Positions 5,135 through 14,911 of a stretch of DNA of 16,702 bases are shown here, piece by piece. Every line of letters starts with the position of its first letter. Within the stretch, counting starts at the first letter, position 1. Where the stretch lies: assembly GCA_009785875.1 (NCBI GenBank), contig WQUF01000063.1, positions 1-16,702 of the forward strand. Direction: 5' to 3'. The notes under the pieces are model-generated. The model was not told the DNA's origin and searched no databases. It was given only the letters and a program-made list of their open reading frames with translations. Origin of the DNA: Oscillospiraceae bacterium (GTDB taxonomy: Bacteria; Bacillota; Clostridia; Clostridiales; Clostridiaceae). The translations under genes were made by a program, and so were the position numbers.

Positions 5135-7414
5135 TTGATTGAAATTTTAGCTCCTGGTGGCAGCAAGGAATCCATCTACGCTGCAGTTTTAAATGGTGCA
5201 AATGCTGTATATGTTGGAGGAAAAAATTTTTCTGCAAGGGCATTTGCAAATAATTTAAGCGATGAAGATATGGAGGAAATAATAAAATATTGCCACAATT
5301 ATTCGGTAAAGGTTTATGTAACTTTAAATATACTCATTAAAGAACAGGAAATTCAAGCAGCTTACAGATATATAGATTTTTTATATAAAATTGGTGCAGA
5401 TAGCATAATCATTCAGGATTTAGCTTGCATAGAATATATTAAAGAAAGATATCCAGGCTTTAAAATCCACGGATCCACTCAAATGACCATACATTCTTTA
5501 TCTGGGGTTAAATTTTTAGAGAAGATCGGGGTGAATAGGGTGGTCTTAGCCAGGGAACTTAGCCTTGAAGAAATAAAATATATATCGGATAATTCAAAAT
5601 TAGAATTGGAAGTTTTTGTCCATGGAGCTCTTTGCATTTCTTATTCTGGAGCATGCCTTATGAGCAGTTTAATTGGATCCAGGAGCGGAAACAGAGGGAC
5701 ATGTGCTCAACCTTGCAGAACAAAGTATACATTGAAGAGCAGCAAGTTTAAAGAAAAAGAAGGGTATATGCTTAGTCCAAAGGATCTGTGTACAATAGAT
5801 GTTATTCAGGATGTTGTAAAAACTAAAGTCTCGTCGCTAAAGATCGAGGGAAGGATGAAGAGACCAGAATACGTAGCTTGTGTTGTCAAAGAATATAGAG
5901 AAGCAGTAGATGAGAACAGCCCGAAAAATGATAAGAAGCTGATGCAGATTTTTAACAGGGAAGGATTCACAAAAGCTCATCTATATAAAAAAGCTGGGAA
6001 AGATCTCATGGCTATGACGAGTCCAAAGAATAGAGGATTATATTTGGGCAAAATATTAGAGGATAATTCAATCGTGTTAAATGAGCCTATTTCTCTAAGT
6101 GATGGCATAAGCTTTAATGATGATGGGTTTATTATAACTTCAATCTTTAAAGATGATAAGAAAGTAACTTCAGCAAAGGAAAAAGAAAGAGTGGTGATCT
6201 TTCCTAAAAAATATAAAATAGGGGATCATATTTATAAAACCTTGGATGAAAAATTGACTAAAAGCTTGGAAGAGAGCTATAAAAATATATTTTTAAATAG
6301 CATAAATATACCGTTAAAGGTTTATTTTGTGCCTGGTGAGAGGTTTAAACTTGAAGCAAAATTTAATGGTGTGTCATTTATACATATGGGAGAAGAGCCT
6401 GAAATTTTCTCAAATGCACCTATATCAAAGGATAAGCTTAAAGAGCTTTTAGAAAAGAGAAAGGACACTAATTTTAAGTTCTCGCCAATAGATTTTGAAA
6501 GATTTGAGGAAGGCTTTTTAAATGTTTCAAAGATAAATCGTTCAAGGAGGCAGCTTATTTTATATATTGAAAACTACATGAATAGAAGGATAGTTTCCTA
6601 TAAAAAAGATGCAATTCATCTAGCTAAAAAATGTAAACTGGATGAAATACCAAAAGCACTTATAGGAGTTAAAACAAAGGATCAATTAAGTGCAGCAAAA
6701 TCTTTAGGCTTTAACGACTTTTATATAGATCCATTTATGAGAAATAATAAGCTTAGCATAGATGATTTTACTGATGAGGGATTATATTTACACGTGGAAG
6801 CCATAGTAAAGGATGATTTTAATATTACTACAGATAAATTTAAAGGCATTTTAACGTCGAATTTAGGAATAATAAATGACTTTTACGATAAAATTCCCAT
6901 CATCGGTGATTATAAATTGAATATATGCAATTCAAAATCGCTGGAATTATACGATGAATTCGTCGATTTGTTCAATTTATCTCTTGAACTAAACTATGAT
7001 GAATTCATAGAGGTTGGAAAAGAATACAAAGCAAATATTATGTATTTTATTTACGGCTATGTAGAAAATATGGTTAGTGAATATTGTCCTATTGGATCGA
7101 ATTATGGAGATTATGATAAAGGTAGATGCTCTATGCCTTGTAATAAAGATACCTTTTATTTAAAAGATAGAGTAGGGGAAGAATACGAAATTACAACAGA
7201 TTGCAATTGTAGATGTTATATCTTAAATTCTAAACCTTTAAATTTAATTCCTTATGTGAAAAATTTAGAGAACGTGGTCGATTGTTTTAGGCTAGATTTT
7301 AATCACGAAGATTATGACGAAACTAAGAAAATTCTAAATAGTTTCATAAATAAAAAATTTTCATATAATAATAAGAGCTATACTATAGGTCACTATAAAC
7401 AAGGAGTAGATTAG
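5135..7414 (+). CDS. U32-family protein with DUF3656 region, RlhA-like
   Basis: The 759-residue product carries the U32 signature EVFVHGALCISYSGACLMSS at about residues 159-178, followed by GNRGTCAQPCR. Cysteines 167, 174, 190 and 194 match the iron-sulfur ligands of this family. The N-terminal part (EILAPGGS, NAVYVGGKNFSARAFA) is the usual TIM-barrel-like half. The long middle and C-terminal part fits the DUF3656/RlhA layout. E. coli RlhA hydroxylates C2501 of 23S rRNA with prephenate-dependent chemistry; an RNA hydroxylase role here is by family analogy, and older annotations say peptidase or collagenase. A second cysteine group lies at 651, 665, 669, 690, 692 and 694. The TTG at 5135 is preferred because GAGGTGA lies 5-6 nt before it; an in-frame GTG at 5126 is the alternative. 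It ends 2 nt before mutS2. Confidence 0.88.
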   Translation: MIEILAPGGSKESIYAAVLNGANAVYVGGKNFSARAFANNLSDEDMEEIIKYCHNYSVKVYVTLNILIKEQEIQAAYRYIDFLYKIGADSIIIQDLACIEYIKERYPGFKIHGSTQMTIHSLSGVKFLEKIGVNRVVLARELSLEEIKYISDNSKLELEVFVHGALCISYSGACLMSSLIGSRSGNRGTCAQPCRTKYTLKSSKFKEKEGYMLSPKDLCTIDVIQDVVKTKVSSLKIEGRMKRPEYVACVVKEYREAVDENSPKNDKKLMQIFNREGFTKAHLYKKAGKDLMAMTSPKNRGLYLGKILEDNSIVLNEPISLSDGISFNDDGFIITSIFKDDKKVTSAKEKERVVIFPKKYKIGDHIYKTLDEKLTKSLEESYKNIFLNSINIPLKVYFVPGERFKLEAKFNGVSFIHMGEEPEIFSNAPISKDKLKELLEKRKDTNFKFSPIDFERFEEGFLNVSKINRSRRQLILYIENYMNRRIVSYKKDAIHLAKKCKLDEIPKALIGVKTKDQLSAAKSLGFNDFYIDPFMRNNKLSIDDFTDEGLYLHVEAIVKDDFNITTDKFKGILTSNLGIINDFYDKIPIIGDYKLNICNSKSLELYDEFVDLFNLSLELNYDEFIEVGKEYKANIMYFIYGYVENMVSEYCPIGSNYGDYDKGRCSMPCNKDTFYLKDRVGEEYEITTDCNCRCYILNSKPLNLIPYVKNLENVVDCFRLDFNHEDYDETKKILNSFINKKFSYNNKSYTIGHYKQGVD

Positions 7415-7416
7415 TC

Positions 7417-9762
7417 ATGGAAAAGAGAGTGTTTAGGACCCTTGAATTTAATAAGATCCTGGATAAAATAAGCGATTACGCAATTTGCGATGGAGGGAGG
7501 AGGATCATAAATGAAATAAGCCCCTATGACTCTATATACGAAATCGAGAAAAGCTTAAACGAAGTGGATGAAGCCATGAGGATTTATATAAAAAAAGGAA
7601 CTCCTCCATTTGAAGGAGTTTACGACGCTAGCGAGGCTATTTCTTTAGTTTCTAAGAATTACACTTTAATACCAATGCAGCTTCTTAGAATAGCTTCTAT
7701 TTTAAGAGCAGCGAGGAATTTTAAAAAATATATTGAGAGAAAAGAAGAAGATGAGAAATTCGTAAATTTAGAAGAGATACTTTTAAATGTAAGGGATCTT
7801 AAAAAAATCGAAGATAAGATTTTTAATGCCATCATCAGCGATGATGAAATCTCAGATAGAGCGAGCCAAGCTTTATTCAACATAAGGAGATCATTAAAAG
7901 AAAAAAATAATTCAATAAAGGATAAACTTGGCTCATTAGTAAAAAACTATTCAGGATATCTTCAAGATAATCTCTACACAATAAGAGGGGAAAGATATGT
8001 TATACCTGTAAAAGCCGAAAACAGGCAATTTGTTCCAGGGCTTGTGCACGACCAGAGTTCATCAGGAGCCACATTGTTTATCGAGCCTATGAGCCTTGTG
8101 GAATTAAATAACGACATCAAAGAATTGAAGCTCAAAGAGCAGGCTGAAATACACAGGATACTCACAGAATTATCAAATGATCTGTATAAAGAATATGATA
8201 GTGTGAAGATAAATGAGGAAATCGTATATACCATGGATTATATATTTGCGAAAGCTAAATATGCTTATGAAAATGATTGCTTTATGCCTAAAATATCCAA
8301 GGAAAAGCATGTAGATATTATTCGAGGAAGGCATCCTTTGATCAATAAGAGCACTGTAGTACCTCTTGATTTATATTTAGGAAAGGATTTTACGATACTC
8401 GTTTTAACTGGACCAAATACAGGCGGCAAAACCGTTACCTTAAAGACTTTGGGGCTTATACATTTAATGGGATTAAGCGGTATTTTAATTCCAGCATCGG
8501 AAGGCTCCACTTTAGGTTTTTTTAATGATATATATGCAGATATTGGAGACGAGCAGAGCATAGAGCAGAGCCTCAGCACATTTTCATCTCACATGAAAAA
8601 TATAGTATCTATAATAAAAAATGCAGATAAGAACAGCCTGGTTCTATTAGATGAATTAGGAGCCGGAACTGATCCCACAGAAGGTGCAGCACTTGCTTTT
8701 TCTATTTTAGAGACGTTAAAAAATAGAGGATCTTTTGTATGCGCAACTACACATTATAGCGAGCTTAAAACATATGCTTTAAAAAGCGAAGGTGTTATCA
8801 ATGGCTCAGTTGAGTTCGATGTTGAGACATTAAAACCAACGTACAGGCTTTTGATTGGAATACCAGGAAAGTCAAATGCTTTTGAGATATCAAGAAGGCT
8901 TGGGATAAGCGATGATATCATAGAAATAGCAAAGGAAAGCATATCGTCTCACGTTTTAGAATTTGAGGATGTAATACAGAACCTTCAAAAGAGCAGCATC
9001 GAAGCTAAAATCTATGCTGAGGAGGCTGAATCTTTAAAACTGGAAGCAAACAAATTAAAAGAAAAATACGAAGAAAAATTAGCCGGTATCAATAATTTAA
9101 GGGAAAACATCATGGAAAATGCAAAGGATGAAGCTAGAAAGCTTGTAGCTGATGCAATCAATGAGTCAGATGAAATTTTAAAGAGGATGAGAAAGCTTGA
9201 AATAGAAGGCAATAGCAAGAATGCATTAGAAGAAGAAAAAAAGAGGTTAAATGAGGTATATTCCAAAATGGAATCTTCAATTTCAAAATTTGAAGATGGT
9301 GAAGTGATAAAAGATGTTGCAATGGGAGAAGAAGTATACCATAAAACCTTAAATCAAAATGTGACAATACTATCGTTGCCTGATTCTAAAGATGAAGTAT
9401 TGGTGCAAGCTGGAATAATGAAAGTAAAAGCAAAATTAAAGGATTTAAGGCGAAACATTAAAAATAAACAGGAGAAAAAAATAACAAAGCGTGAAGCAAA
9501 TTTAAGGCTTAGTAGCGTCTCAAACTCCATTGATTTAAGAGGTATGGATTCTTTGGAAGCGAGCTATTTAACGGATAAATACCTAGACGATTGTTTTTTA
9601 GGAGGATTATCCGTTGTGACTATAATACATGGAAAAGGGACAGGAGTCCTTAGAAATTCAATAACGCAGATGTTAAAAAAACATTCACATGTAAAATCAT
9701 TTAGGCTTGGAGAATATGGTGAAGGCGGAAATGGGGTAACTATTGTAGAAATAAAAAGATGA
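7417..9762 (+). CDS. mutS2: Endonuclease/ribosome-rescue ATPase MutS2
   Basis: The 781-residue product has full MutS2 length and order. It lacks the MutS mismatch-recognition domain. A lever/clamp region (about 1-300) precedes the ABC ATPase, with Walker A GPNTGGKT at 332-339, Walker B DELGAGTD at 412-419 and the ATTHYSELK switch. A coiled coil runs from about 515 to 620, then a small KOW/SH3-like segment with VQAGIMKVK. The C-terminal Smr domain has LRG at 707-709 and HGKGTG at 738-743. In Bacillus subtilis MutS2 splits collided ribosomes, and in other bacteria it suppresses recombination; the Smr domain can be a nuclease. The ATG has AAGGAG 10 nt upstream, within the end of the U32 gene, so the two are coupled. 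All key motifs are intact. Confidence 0.97.
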   Translation: MEKRVFRTLEFNKILDKISDYAICDGGRRIINEISPYDSIYEIEKSLNEVDEAMRIYIKKGTPPFEGVYDASEAISLVSKNYTLIPMQLLRIASILRAARNFKKYIERKEEDEKFVNLEEILLNVRDLKKIEDKIFNAIISDDEISDRASQALFNIRRSLKEKNNSIKDKLGSLVKNYSGYLQDNLYTIRGERYVIPVKAENRQFVPGLVHDQSSSGATLFIEPMSLVELNNDIKELKLKEQAEIHRILTELSNDLYKEYDSVKINEEIVYTMDYIFAKAKYAYENDCFMPKISKEKHVDIIRGRHPLINKSTVVPLDLYLGKDFTILVLTGPNTGGKTVTLKTLGLIHLMGLSGILIPASEGSTLGFFNDIYADIGDEQSIEQSLSTFSSHMKNIVSIIKNADKNSLVLLDELGAGTDPTEGAALAFSILETLKNRGSFVCATTHYSELKTYALKSEGVINGSVEFDVETLKPTYRLLIGIPGKSNAFEISRRLGISDDIIEIAKESISSHVLEFEDVIQNLQKSSIEAKIYAEEAESLKLEANKLKEKYEEKLAGINNLRENIMENAKDEARKLVADAINESDEILKRMRKLEIEGNSKNALEEEKKRLNEVYSKMESSISKFEDGEVIKDVAMGEEVYHKTLNQNVTILSLPDSKDEVLVQAGIMKVKAKLKDLRRNIKNKQEKKITKREANLRLSSVSNSIDLRGMDSLEASYLTDKYLDDCFLGGLSVVTIIHGKGTGVLRNSITQMLKKHSHVKSFRLGEYGEGGNGVTIVEIKR

Positions 9763-9795
9763 TGGATTTAAAATACTATCTGAAGAGGATTTAAA

Positions 9796-11640
9796 ATGAA
9801 CGATAAATTTAAAAGATTGATTTTTGTATTTTTAGCTGTATTGATCAGCATTTTTATAATTATTTTCATCGTATATATCATGGCAAAACCTACTGAACAA
9901 GAGATTTCGTATTCTGATTTTTTAAATAAAGTTTTAGCTCATGAAGTAAAGTCAGTTAAAATTACATCTAACAGGATTGAAATAATGCCTGTAAATAATG
10001 GTATCATTAAATATAAATATATAACTGGGATAATGGATGACCCAAATTTAGTAAATGTTTTAAGGAACAATGATGTGGATTTTTCTGCTCAAATTGTTGA
10101 ACAAGATTCAGTCTTCTCTGCCTTTTTATTCTGGAGCCTTCTTATGGTATTAATTGCAGTATTATGGTTCTTTTTATTTAGAAATGTAATTGAAAAGAGC
10201 GGCGGAGGAGTCATGTCATTTGGTAAAAACGCATCTAAAATATTTGGAGAAAAGAAAACTGGGATTACTTTTAAGGACGTTGCTGGGCAGGAAGAAGCAA
10301 AGGAATCTTTAGTTGAAATTGTAAATTATCTCCACGATCCAGCCGCTTATATCGCAATTGGAGCTAGGCTTCCAAAAGGTGCACTTTTAGTTGGACCTCC
10401 TGGAACTGGAAAGACACTCCTCGCAAAAGCTGTAGCAGGAGAAGCAAACGTGCCTTTCTTTTCCATATCTGGTTCTGATTTTATCGAGATGTTTGTTGGA
10501 GTTGGAGCATCGAGGGTTAGAGATCTGTTTAAAAAAGCAGATGAGAAGGCTCCATGCATCGTATTTATAGATGAAATCGATGCAGTTGGGAAGACAAGAG
10601 GTGGTTCTTTAGGTGGTAACGATGAAAGGGATCAGACTTTAAACCAGCTTCTATCAGAAATGGATGGATTTGATTCTTCAAAAGGTGTTGTGATTTTAGC
10701 TGCTACAAATAGGCCTGAGACATTAGATCCAGCTTTAATGAGACCTGGAAGATTTGACAGGCAGATAATTGTGGAGAGGCCGGATTATGCAGGAAGATTA
10801 TCTGTTCTCAAGGTTCATATTAAAAACGTCAAAGTAGGCAGTGATATCAACCTAGAATTCATAGCGAGAGCGACACCTGGAGCTGTAGGAGCAGATCTTG
10901 CAAATATTGTAAATGAATCAGCTCTGCGGGCCGTTAGGATGGGTCGAAACTATATAATACACGAAGATCTGGAGGAATCAATGGAAGTGATAATTGCAGG
11001 GAAGCAAAAGAAGGATAGGATTCTTTCTCCATATGAAAAAAAGCTGGTAGCTTATCACGAAGTAGGTCATGCTTTGGTAGCAGCACTTTTAAAAGACGCA
11101 GCTCCAGTCCATAAGATTACAATTGTTCCAAGGACCATGGGTTCATTAGGTTATACTCTTCAAGTGGATGAAGATGAAAAATATTTGATGTCAAAGGATG
11201 ATATTTTAAATAAAATTAAAATTTTTATGGGTGGAAGGTGTTCAGAAGAAGCGGTTTTTAACACTCTCACCACAGGAGCAACCAGTGACATTGAACAGGC
11301 TACTAATCTGGCTAGAAATATGGTAACGATGTATGGGATGTCAGACGAATTTGGAATGGTAGCTCTTGAAAGCATGCAAAATAAGTATTTAGATGGAAGG
11401 ACTATTATGAATTGTTCAGAGGAAACTGCAACAAAGGTGGACGATGAAGTAAAATCCATCATAAATGGCTGTTATAATTCTTCCATTAGATTGATAAAAG
11501 ATAATGTTAAAACCATGGATGAAGTGGCAGAATTTTTAATGCAAAAGGAGACTATCACTGGAGAAGAGTTCATGGAAATATTCAATAAAAATAAAGAGCT
11601 ATTATACGATGAGAACAAGAATATAGAGCTTTTAAAATAA
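9796..11640 (+). CDS. ftsH: ATP-dependent zinc metalloprotease FtsH
   Basis: The 614-residue product has standard FtsH architecture. Two membrane helices (about 7-29 and 107-130) flank an outward domain of about 75 residues. The AAA module follows, with Walker A GPPGTGKT at 200-207, pore loop MFVGVG, Walker B FIDEIDAVG (D259, E260) and the second region of homology ending RPGRFDR. The M41 peptidase domain has zinc motif HEVGH at 421-425 and third ligand D498 in GATSDIEQAT. The usual motif is HEAGH; the alanine-to-valine change leaves all ligands. It degrades membrane and regulatory proteins as a hexamer. The start has GAAGAGGA about 8 nt upstream, and 33 nt separate it from mutS2. Many clostridia have a second ftsH near tilS/hpt; this copy is outside that context and may be a paralogue. 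Confidence 0.96.
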   Translation: MNDKFKRLIFVFLAVLISIFIIIFIVYIMAKPTEQEISYSDFLNKVLAHEVKSVKITSNRIEIMPVNNGIIKYKYITGIMDDPNLVNVLRNNDVDFSAQIVEQDSVFSAFLFWSLLMVLIAVLWFFLFRNVIEKSGGGVMSFGKNASKIFGEKKTGITFKDVAGQEEAKESLVEIVNYLHDPAAYIAIGARLPKGALLVGPPGTGKTLLAKAVAGEANVPFFSISGSDFIEMFVGVGASRVRDLFKKADEKAPCIVFIDEIDAVGKTRGGSLGGNDERDQTLNQLLSEMDGFDSSKGVVILAATNRPETLDPALMRPGRFDRQIIVERPDYAGRLSVLKVHIKNVKVGSDINLEFIARATPGAVGADLANIVNESALRAVRMGRNYIIHEDLEESMEVIIAGKQKKDRILSPYEKKLVAYHEVGHALVAALLKDAAPVHKITIVPRTMGSLGYTLQVDEDEKYLMSKDDILNKIKIFMGGRCSEEAVFNTLTTGATSDIEQATNLARNMVTMYGMSDEFGMVALESMQNKYLDGRTIMNCSEETATKVDDEVKSIINGCYNSSIRLIKDNVKTMDEVAEFLMQKETITGEEFMEIFNKNKELLYDENKNIELLK

Positions 11641-11705
11641 GGGAGTTCTTCTCCTAAGTTAAAAAAAGACAAGCCTATTAAGATTAAACGAAAGGTCAGT
11701 ACAAT

Positions 11706-12623
11706 ATGTTTTTAAACACTTTCATGAGCATTTTTGCATTATTTATTTTTATGATATCGGGTTATTTTTCGGGCAAAAAAGGTTATATCGATGATAAAAT
11801 AAATGAAGGGATAAATAAAATAGTCTTAAATATCACTTTTCCTTGTTCTATTTTATCTTCTTTCAAGAAGGAATACAATTCTATTGAAATATATAGAGAT
11901 ATTTTAATCTTATTTATAATATTTGTGATATTTAAGTCATTTTGTTTGATTTTAGCTTTGACTTTATTTAAGGAAAAAAAGGATGTTCATCATTCTTCAG
12001 ATAGATTTTCTGCGGTGTTTTCAAATACTAATTACATGGGGATGCCTATTACTAAGGCAATTTTTGGGGATAAAGCAGTGATATTTACTTCTATATATGT
12101 TGTGTTTTCAAGCACCTTAAATAATACGTTAGGAATTTTATTTTTTAAAGGGAAGGCTGATTTTAAAGGATTGATATATTTGTTCTTAAAGCCTGCTATC
12201 ATTGCAGCTTTTATAGGTATGATTTTGTTTTCGTTTAAAATCGATCTGCCCATTATTTTAAAAAATTCAATTGGTACTTTAGGACCTATGACTACTACTT
12301 TAAGCTTTATGTCTATAGGATATGTTCTTTCAAAATCCAATTTTAACAAATTGTTTAATGAGTATAGAGTTTATTTCATATGTGGACTTAGACTAATCAT
12401 AATACCGCTATGCGCTTATTTTATATTTAATTTTTTTATTAAAGCTACTTTGCTTTTTAATACATTTGTAATCATAGAGTCTATGCCGGTGGCTGCTGTT
12501 TCCATCACGTATTCAAGTTTATACAAGCCCAAGGACTTAGAGTATATGTCTAAAGTAGTGTTTTTATCTACTTTGATTTCTCTATTGACCATACCCATTA
12601 TTGCTACGATGATTTCAAAATAA
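11706..12623 (+). CDS. AEC (auxin efflux carrier)-family transporter, copy 1
   Basis: The 305-residue product is hydrophobic with about ten membrane segments. It has AEC-family marks: NKIVLNITFPCSIL near residue 37, the NTNYMGMPI re-entrant segment near 108, and a late FVIIESMPVAA motif near 255. The substrate is unknown; bacterial members are often proposed to export malate or similar organic anions. It lies 65 nt after ftsH with only a modest site (AAAGGT, 9 nt before ATG). It is followed by a diverged paralogue, about half identical over the first 75 residues by eye, so the pair arose by tandem duplication. Confidence 0.9.
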   Translation: MFLNTFMSIFALFIFMISGYFSGKKGYIDDKINEGINKIVLNITFPCSILSSFKKEYNSIEIYRDILILFIIFVIFKSFCLILALTLFKEKKDVHHSSDRFSAVFSNTNYMGMPITKAIFGDKAVIFTSIYVVFSSTLNNTLGILFFKGKADFKGLIYLFLKPAIIAAFIGMILFSFKIDLPIILKNSIGTLGPMTTTLSFMSIGYVLSKSNFNKLFNEYRVYFICGLRLIIIPLCAYFIFNFFIKATLLFNTFVIIESMPVAAVSITYSSLYKPKDLEYMSKVVFLSTLISLLTIPIIATMISK

Positions 12624-12644
12624 ATATCTAAGAAAGGATATAAT

Positions 12645-13574
12645 ATGTTTTACAATACATTTATTAGCATTGCCATATTGATAATATTCATGGGAGTTGG
12701 CTATTTTTCAGGATTTATTAAGTTTATCACAGACGAGGTCAATGAAGGCTTAAATAAAATAATCTTAAATATTACCCTTCCATGTATGATAATAGCATCA
12801 TTTAAACAAGAATATAATACACCAGGTGTATATGAAAATATGCTAATACTTTTCATCTTATATATCATATTTAAAGCAATATGGTTTATAATTTCACTTA
12901 TATTATATAAAAAAAATAAAGATCATAATGTTTCGACAAATAGATTTTCAATTCTATTCCCAAATTGTGGATATATGGGCATTCCGGTGTCACAAGCCGT
13001 CTTTGGGAATCAAGTTTTGATCTATACTGCTATATATATAATGTTTTTTAATATTTTTACTTATAGTTTGGGTATTGGCATTTATAGAGGCAGTGGTAAA
13101 ATAAATGTCAAAGAAAATGTAAGAATCATGTTGAATCCAGTAATTTTTTCTGTTTTTATTGGGCTTGGTATATTTGTTTTAAAAATCACACTGCCGCAAA
13201 TACTATTAAATCCTATAACATCTTTAGGAAATATGACAACGCCTCTTAGTTTTATAGTTATTGGGTATTCACTTACAAAATCCAGTTTAAAAGAAGTCAT
13301 TAAAGGGAAAGCTCAATATATTATATGCGCTTTAAAATTAATTGTGATACCAATTACAGCTCTTCTTATCTTCAGACCGTTTTTGGGGAACAATTTAATT
13401 TTAAACGATTTTGTAATAATTGAAGCTATGCCTGTTGCAGCAGTAGCAATAGTCTTTGCAAATAATTTTAAAAAACAAGAGTCAGAATATGCTTCAAAAG
13501 TTACGTTTTTAACAACTATTTTAACCATCGTCACAGTGCCTTTAATTGCTTTTATAATCAGTATTTGGAGGTGA
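12645..13574 (+). CDS. AEC (auxin efflux carrier)-family transporter, copy 2
   Basis: The 309-residue product is a full-length paralogue of the preceding gene. It shares NKIILNITLPC, the PNCGYMGIPV segment and FVIIEAMPVAAVA, with about ten membrane segments. AGAAAGGAT lies before the ATG, and the gap to copy 1 is 21 nt. The end of this gene contains GGAGGTGA, which is the ribosome binding site of rarA 4 nt further on, so the three are co-transcribed. The copies have diverged well beyond a recent duplication, which suggests different substrates or a heteromeric or regulatory split. Confidence 0.9.
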   Translation: MFYNTFISIAILIIFMGVGYFSGFIKFITDEVNEGLNKIILNITLPCMIIASFKQEYNTPGVYENMLILFILYIIFKAIWFIISLILYKKNKDHNVSTNRFSILFPNCGYMGIPVSQAVFGNQVLIYTAIYIMFFNIFTYSLGIGIYRGSGKINVKENVRIMLNPVIFSVFIGLGIFVLKITLPQILLNPITSLGNMTTPLSFIVIGYSLTKSSLKEVIKGKAQYIICALKLIVIPITALLIFRPFLGNNLILNDFVIIEAMPVAAVAIVFANNFKKQESEYASKVTFLTTILTIVTVPLIAFIISIWR

Positions 13575-13578
13575 TTTC

Positions 13579-14841
13579 ATGGAACCATTAGCAAGTAGAT
13601 ATAGGCCTTTTACTCTAGAACAAATAGTAGGTCAGGAACATATAATAGGTAGTGGGAAGATATTAAATAGGATAATAAATTCTGGTCATATGATAAACAT
13701 GATATTTTATGGACCGCCTGGTACGGGCAAAACGAGCCTGGCTAATATCATCGCTAAATCTATGAATATGAATTTCTATAAATTAAATGGTACCATCGAT
13801 GCTACAAAGGATATAAAAGAAGTCTTGGATGATTCATCGACGCTTTTAGGCTATAAGGGTATACTCTTATACATAGATGAAATACATCATTTTAATAAAA
13901 AAACTCAGCAGCTTCTATTAGAATATATAGAGAATGGTAAAGTCAATTTAATAGGGAGTACAACAGAAAACCCGTATTTTTATATCTTTTCTGCTCTGCT
14001 CAGCAGGTGTACAGTGATTGAATTTAAAGAAGTTTCTTCAAAAGATATATTGATTTTATTAAAAAACACCATTAAAAGATATGAAGAAGATCACCATGTT
14101 AAAATAACTTACGACGAAAATGCTTTAATTGATATAAGCGAATATTCATCTGGTGATGCCAGAAGAGGGGTAAATATATTAGAATCCATAATAGAGATTT
14201 ATTTTGCTTATGAAAAAGATATTCATATCGATGTTGAATGCTTAAAAGATATTCTTCAGGATAAAGTTATGAAGTACGATAGAGATGGAGATGCCCACTA
14301 TGATATATTGAGTGCATTTCAGAAATCAATACGTGGAAGCGATGAAAATGCAGCTCTTCATTATTTAAGTAGGCTTATAAAATCACAGGACTTGATTTCC
14401 ATATGTAGAAGGTTAATGGTGACAGCTTGCGAAGATATCGGTCTCGCATATCCGAATAGTATACCCATAGTAAAATCCTGCATAGATTCGGCTGTTCAAT
14501 TAGGATTTCCTGAAGCTAGAATTCCACTTTCAGATGCTGTGATTCTCCTCTCTAAACTTCCAAAATCAAATTCAGGAGTGTGTGCAATAGATGAAGCTAT
14601 GAATGATATAAACACAAGAGATATAGGTGATGTGCCCATGCATTTAAAGGATGGCCATTATAGTGGAGCGACTAAAATGGGGAGAGCCTTAGATTATAAA
14701 TATCCACACGGGTATCCAAATAATTTTGTAAAACAGCAATATCTTCCGAACAAATTGATGAATAGGCAATATTATAAATATGGGGATAATAAATTTGAAA
14801 AATCTTTGAAGGATTATTGGGATAAGATCAAGAAGGATTGA
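13579..14841 (+). CDS. rarA: Replication-associated recombination ATPase RarA (MgsA)
   Basis: The 420-residue product matches RarA over its full usual length. The MEPLASRYRPFTLEQIVGQEH start is diagnostic. The AAA+ module has Walker A GPPGTGKT at 45-52, Walker B YIDEIHHFN (D100, E101) and the STTENPYF sensor with an arginine-finger region after it. The C-terminal tetramerisation part has DIGLAYPN, GFPEARIPL and the late HLKDGHY, GRALDYKYPHGYP stretch. RarA acts at stalled replication forks. The family often has DEIHRFN; here the arginine is histidine (H104), outside the catalytic pair. The ATG has GGAGGTGA 5 nt upstream inside the previous gene. After the TGA the same frame stays open for 16 codons. 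Confidence 0.97.
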   Translation: MEPLASRYRPFTLEQIVGQEHIIGSGKILNRIINSGHMINMIFYGPPGTGKTSLANIIAKSMNMNFYKLNGTIDATKDIKEVLDDSSTLLGYKGILLYIDEIHHFNKKTQQLLLEYIENGKVNLIGSTTENPYFYIFSALLSRCTVIEFKEVSSKDILILLKNTIKRYEEDHHVKITYDENALIDISEYSSGDARRGVNILESIIEIYFAYEKDIHIDVECLKDILQDKVMKYDRDGDAHYDILSAFQKSIRGSDENAALHYLSRLIKSQDLISICRRLMVTACEDIGLAYPNSIPIVKSCIDSAVQLGFPEARIPLSDAVILLSKLPKSNSGVCAIDEAMNDINTRDIGDVPMHLKDGHYSGATKMGRALDYKYPHGYPNNFVKQQYLPNKLMNRQYYKYGDNKFEKSLKDYWDKIKKD

Positions 14842-14911
14842 TTTGGCAAAATGGTTCCAGAGGAAGAAAGGCAAAAATATTTAATGAGTTAAACAAGAGG
14901 TGATGAGTATT

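Noticed and set aside
8265..9367. Several antisense open frames opposite mutS2
   Set aside because: They are shadows of the mutS2 reading frame: serine/leucine-rich, without start signals.
11052..11069. HEVGH instead of HEAGH in FtsH as a sign of inactivation
   Set aside because: Both histidines, the glutamate and the third ligand aspartate are intact; valine at this place is a mild change.
11640..11656. Small stem GGAG/CTCC after ftsH as a terminator
   Set aside because: The stem is only 4-5 bp and is followed by A residues, not T.
14842..14889. In-frame continuation of rarA after TGA for 16 codons, or a separate tiny gene
   Set aside because: RarA is full length without it, there is no readthrough or selenocysteine signal I can recognise, and no ribosome binding site serves the internal ATG.
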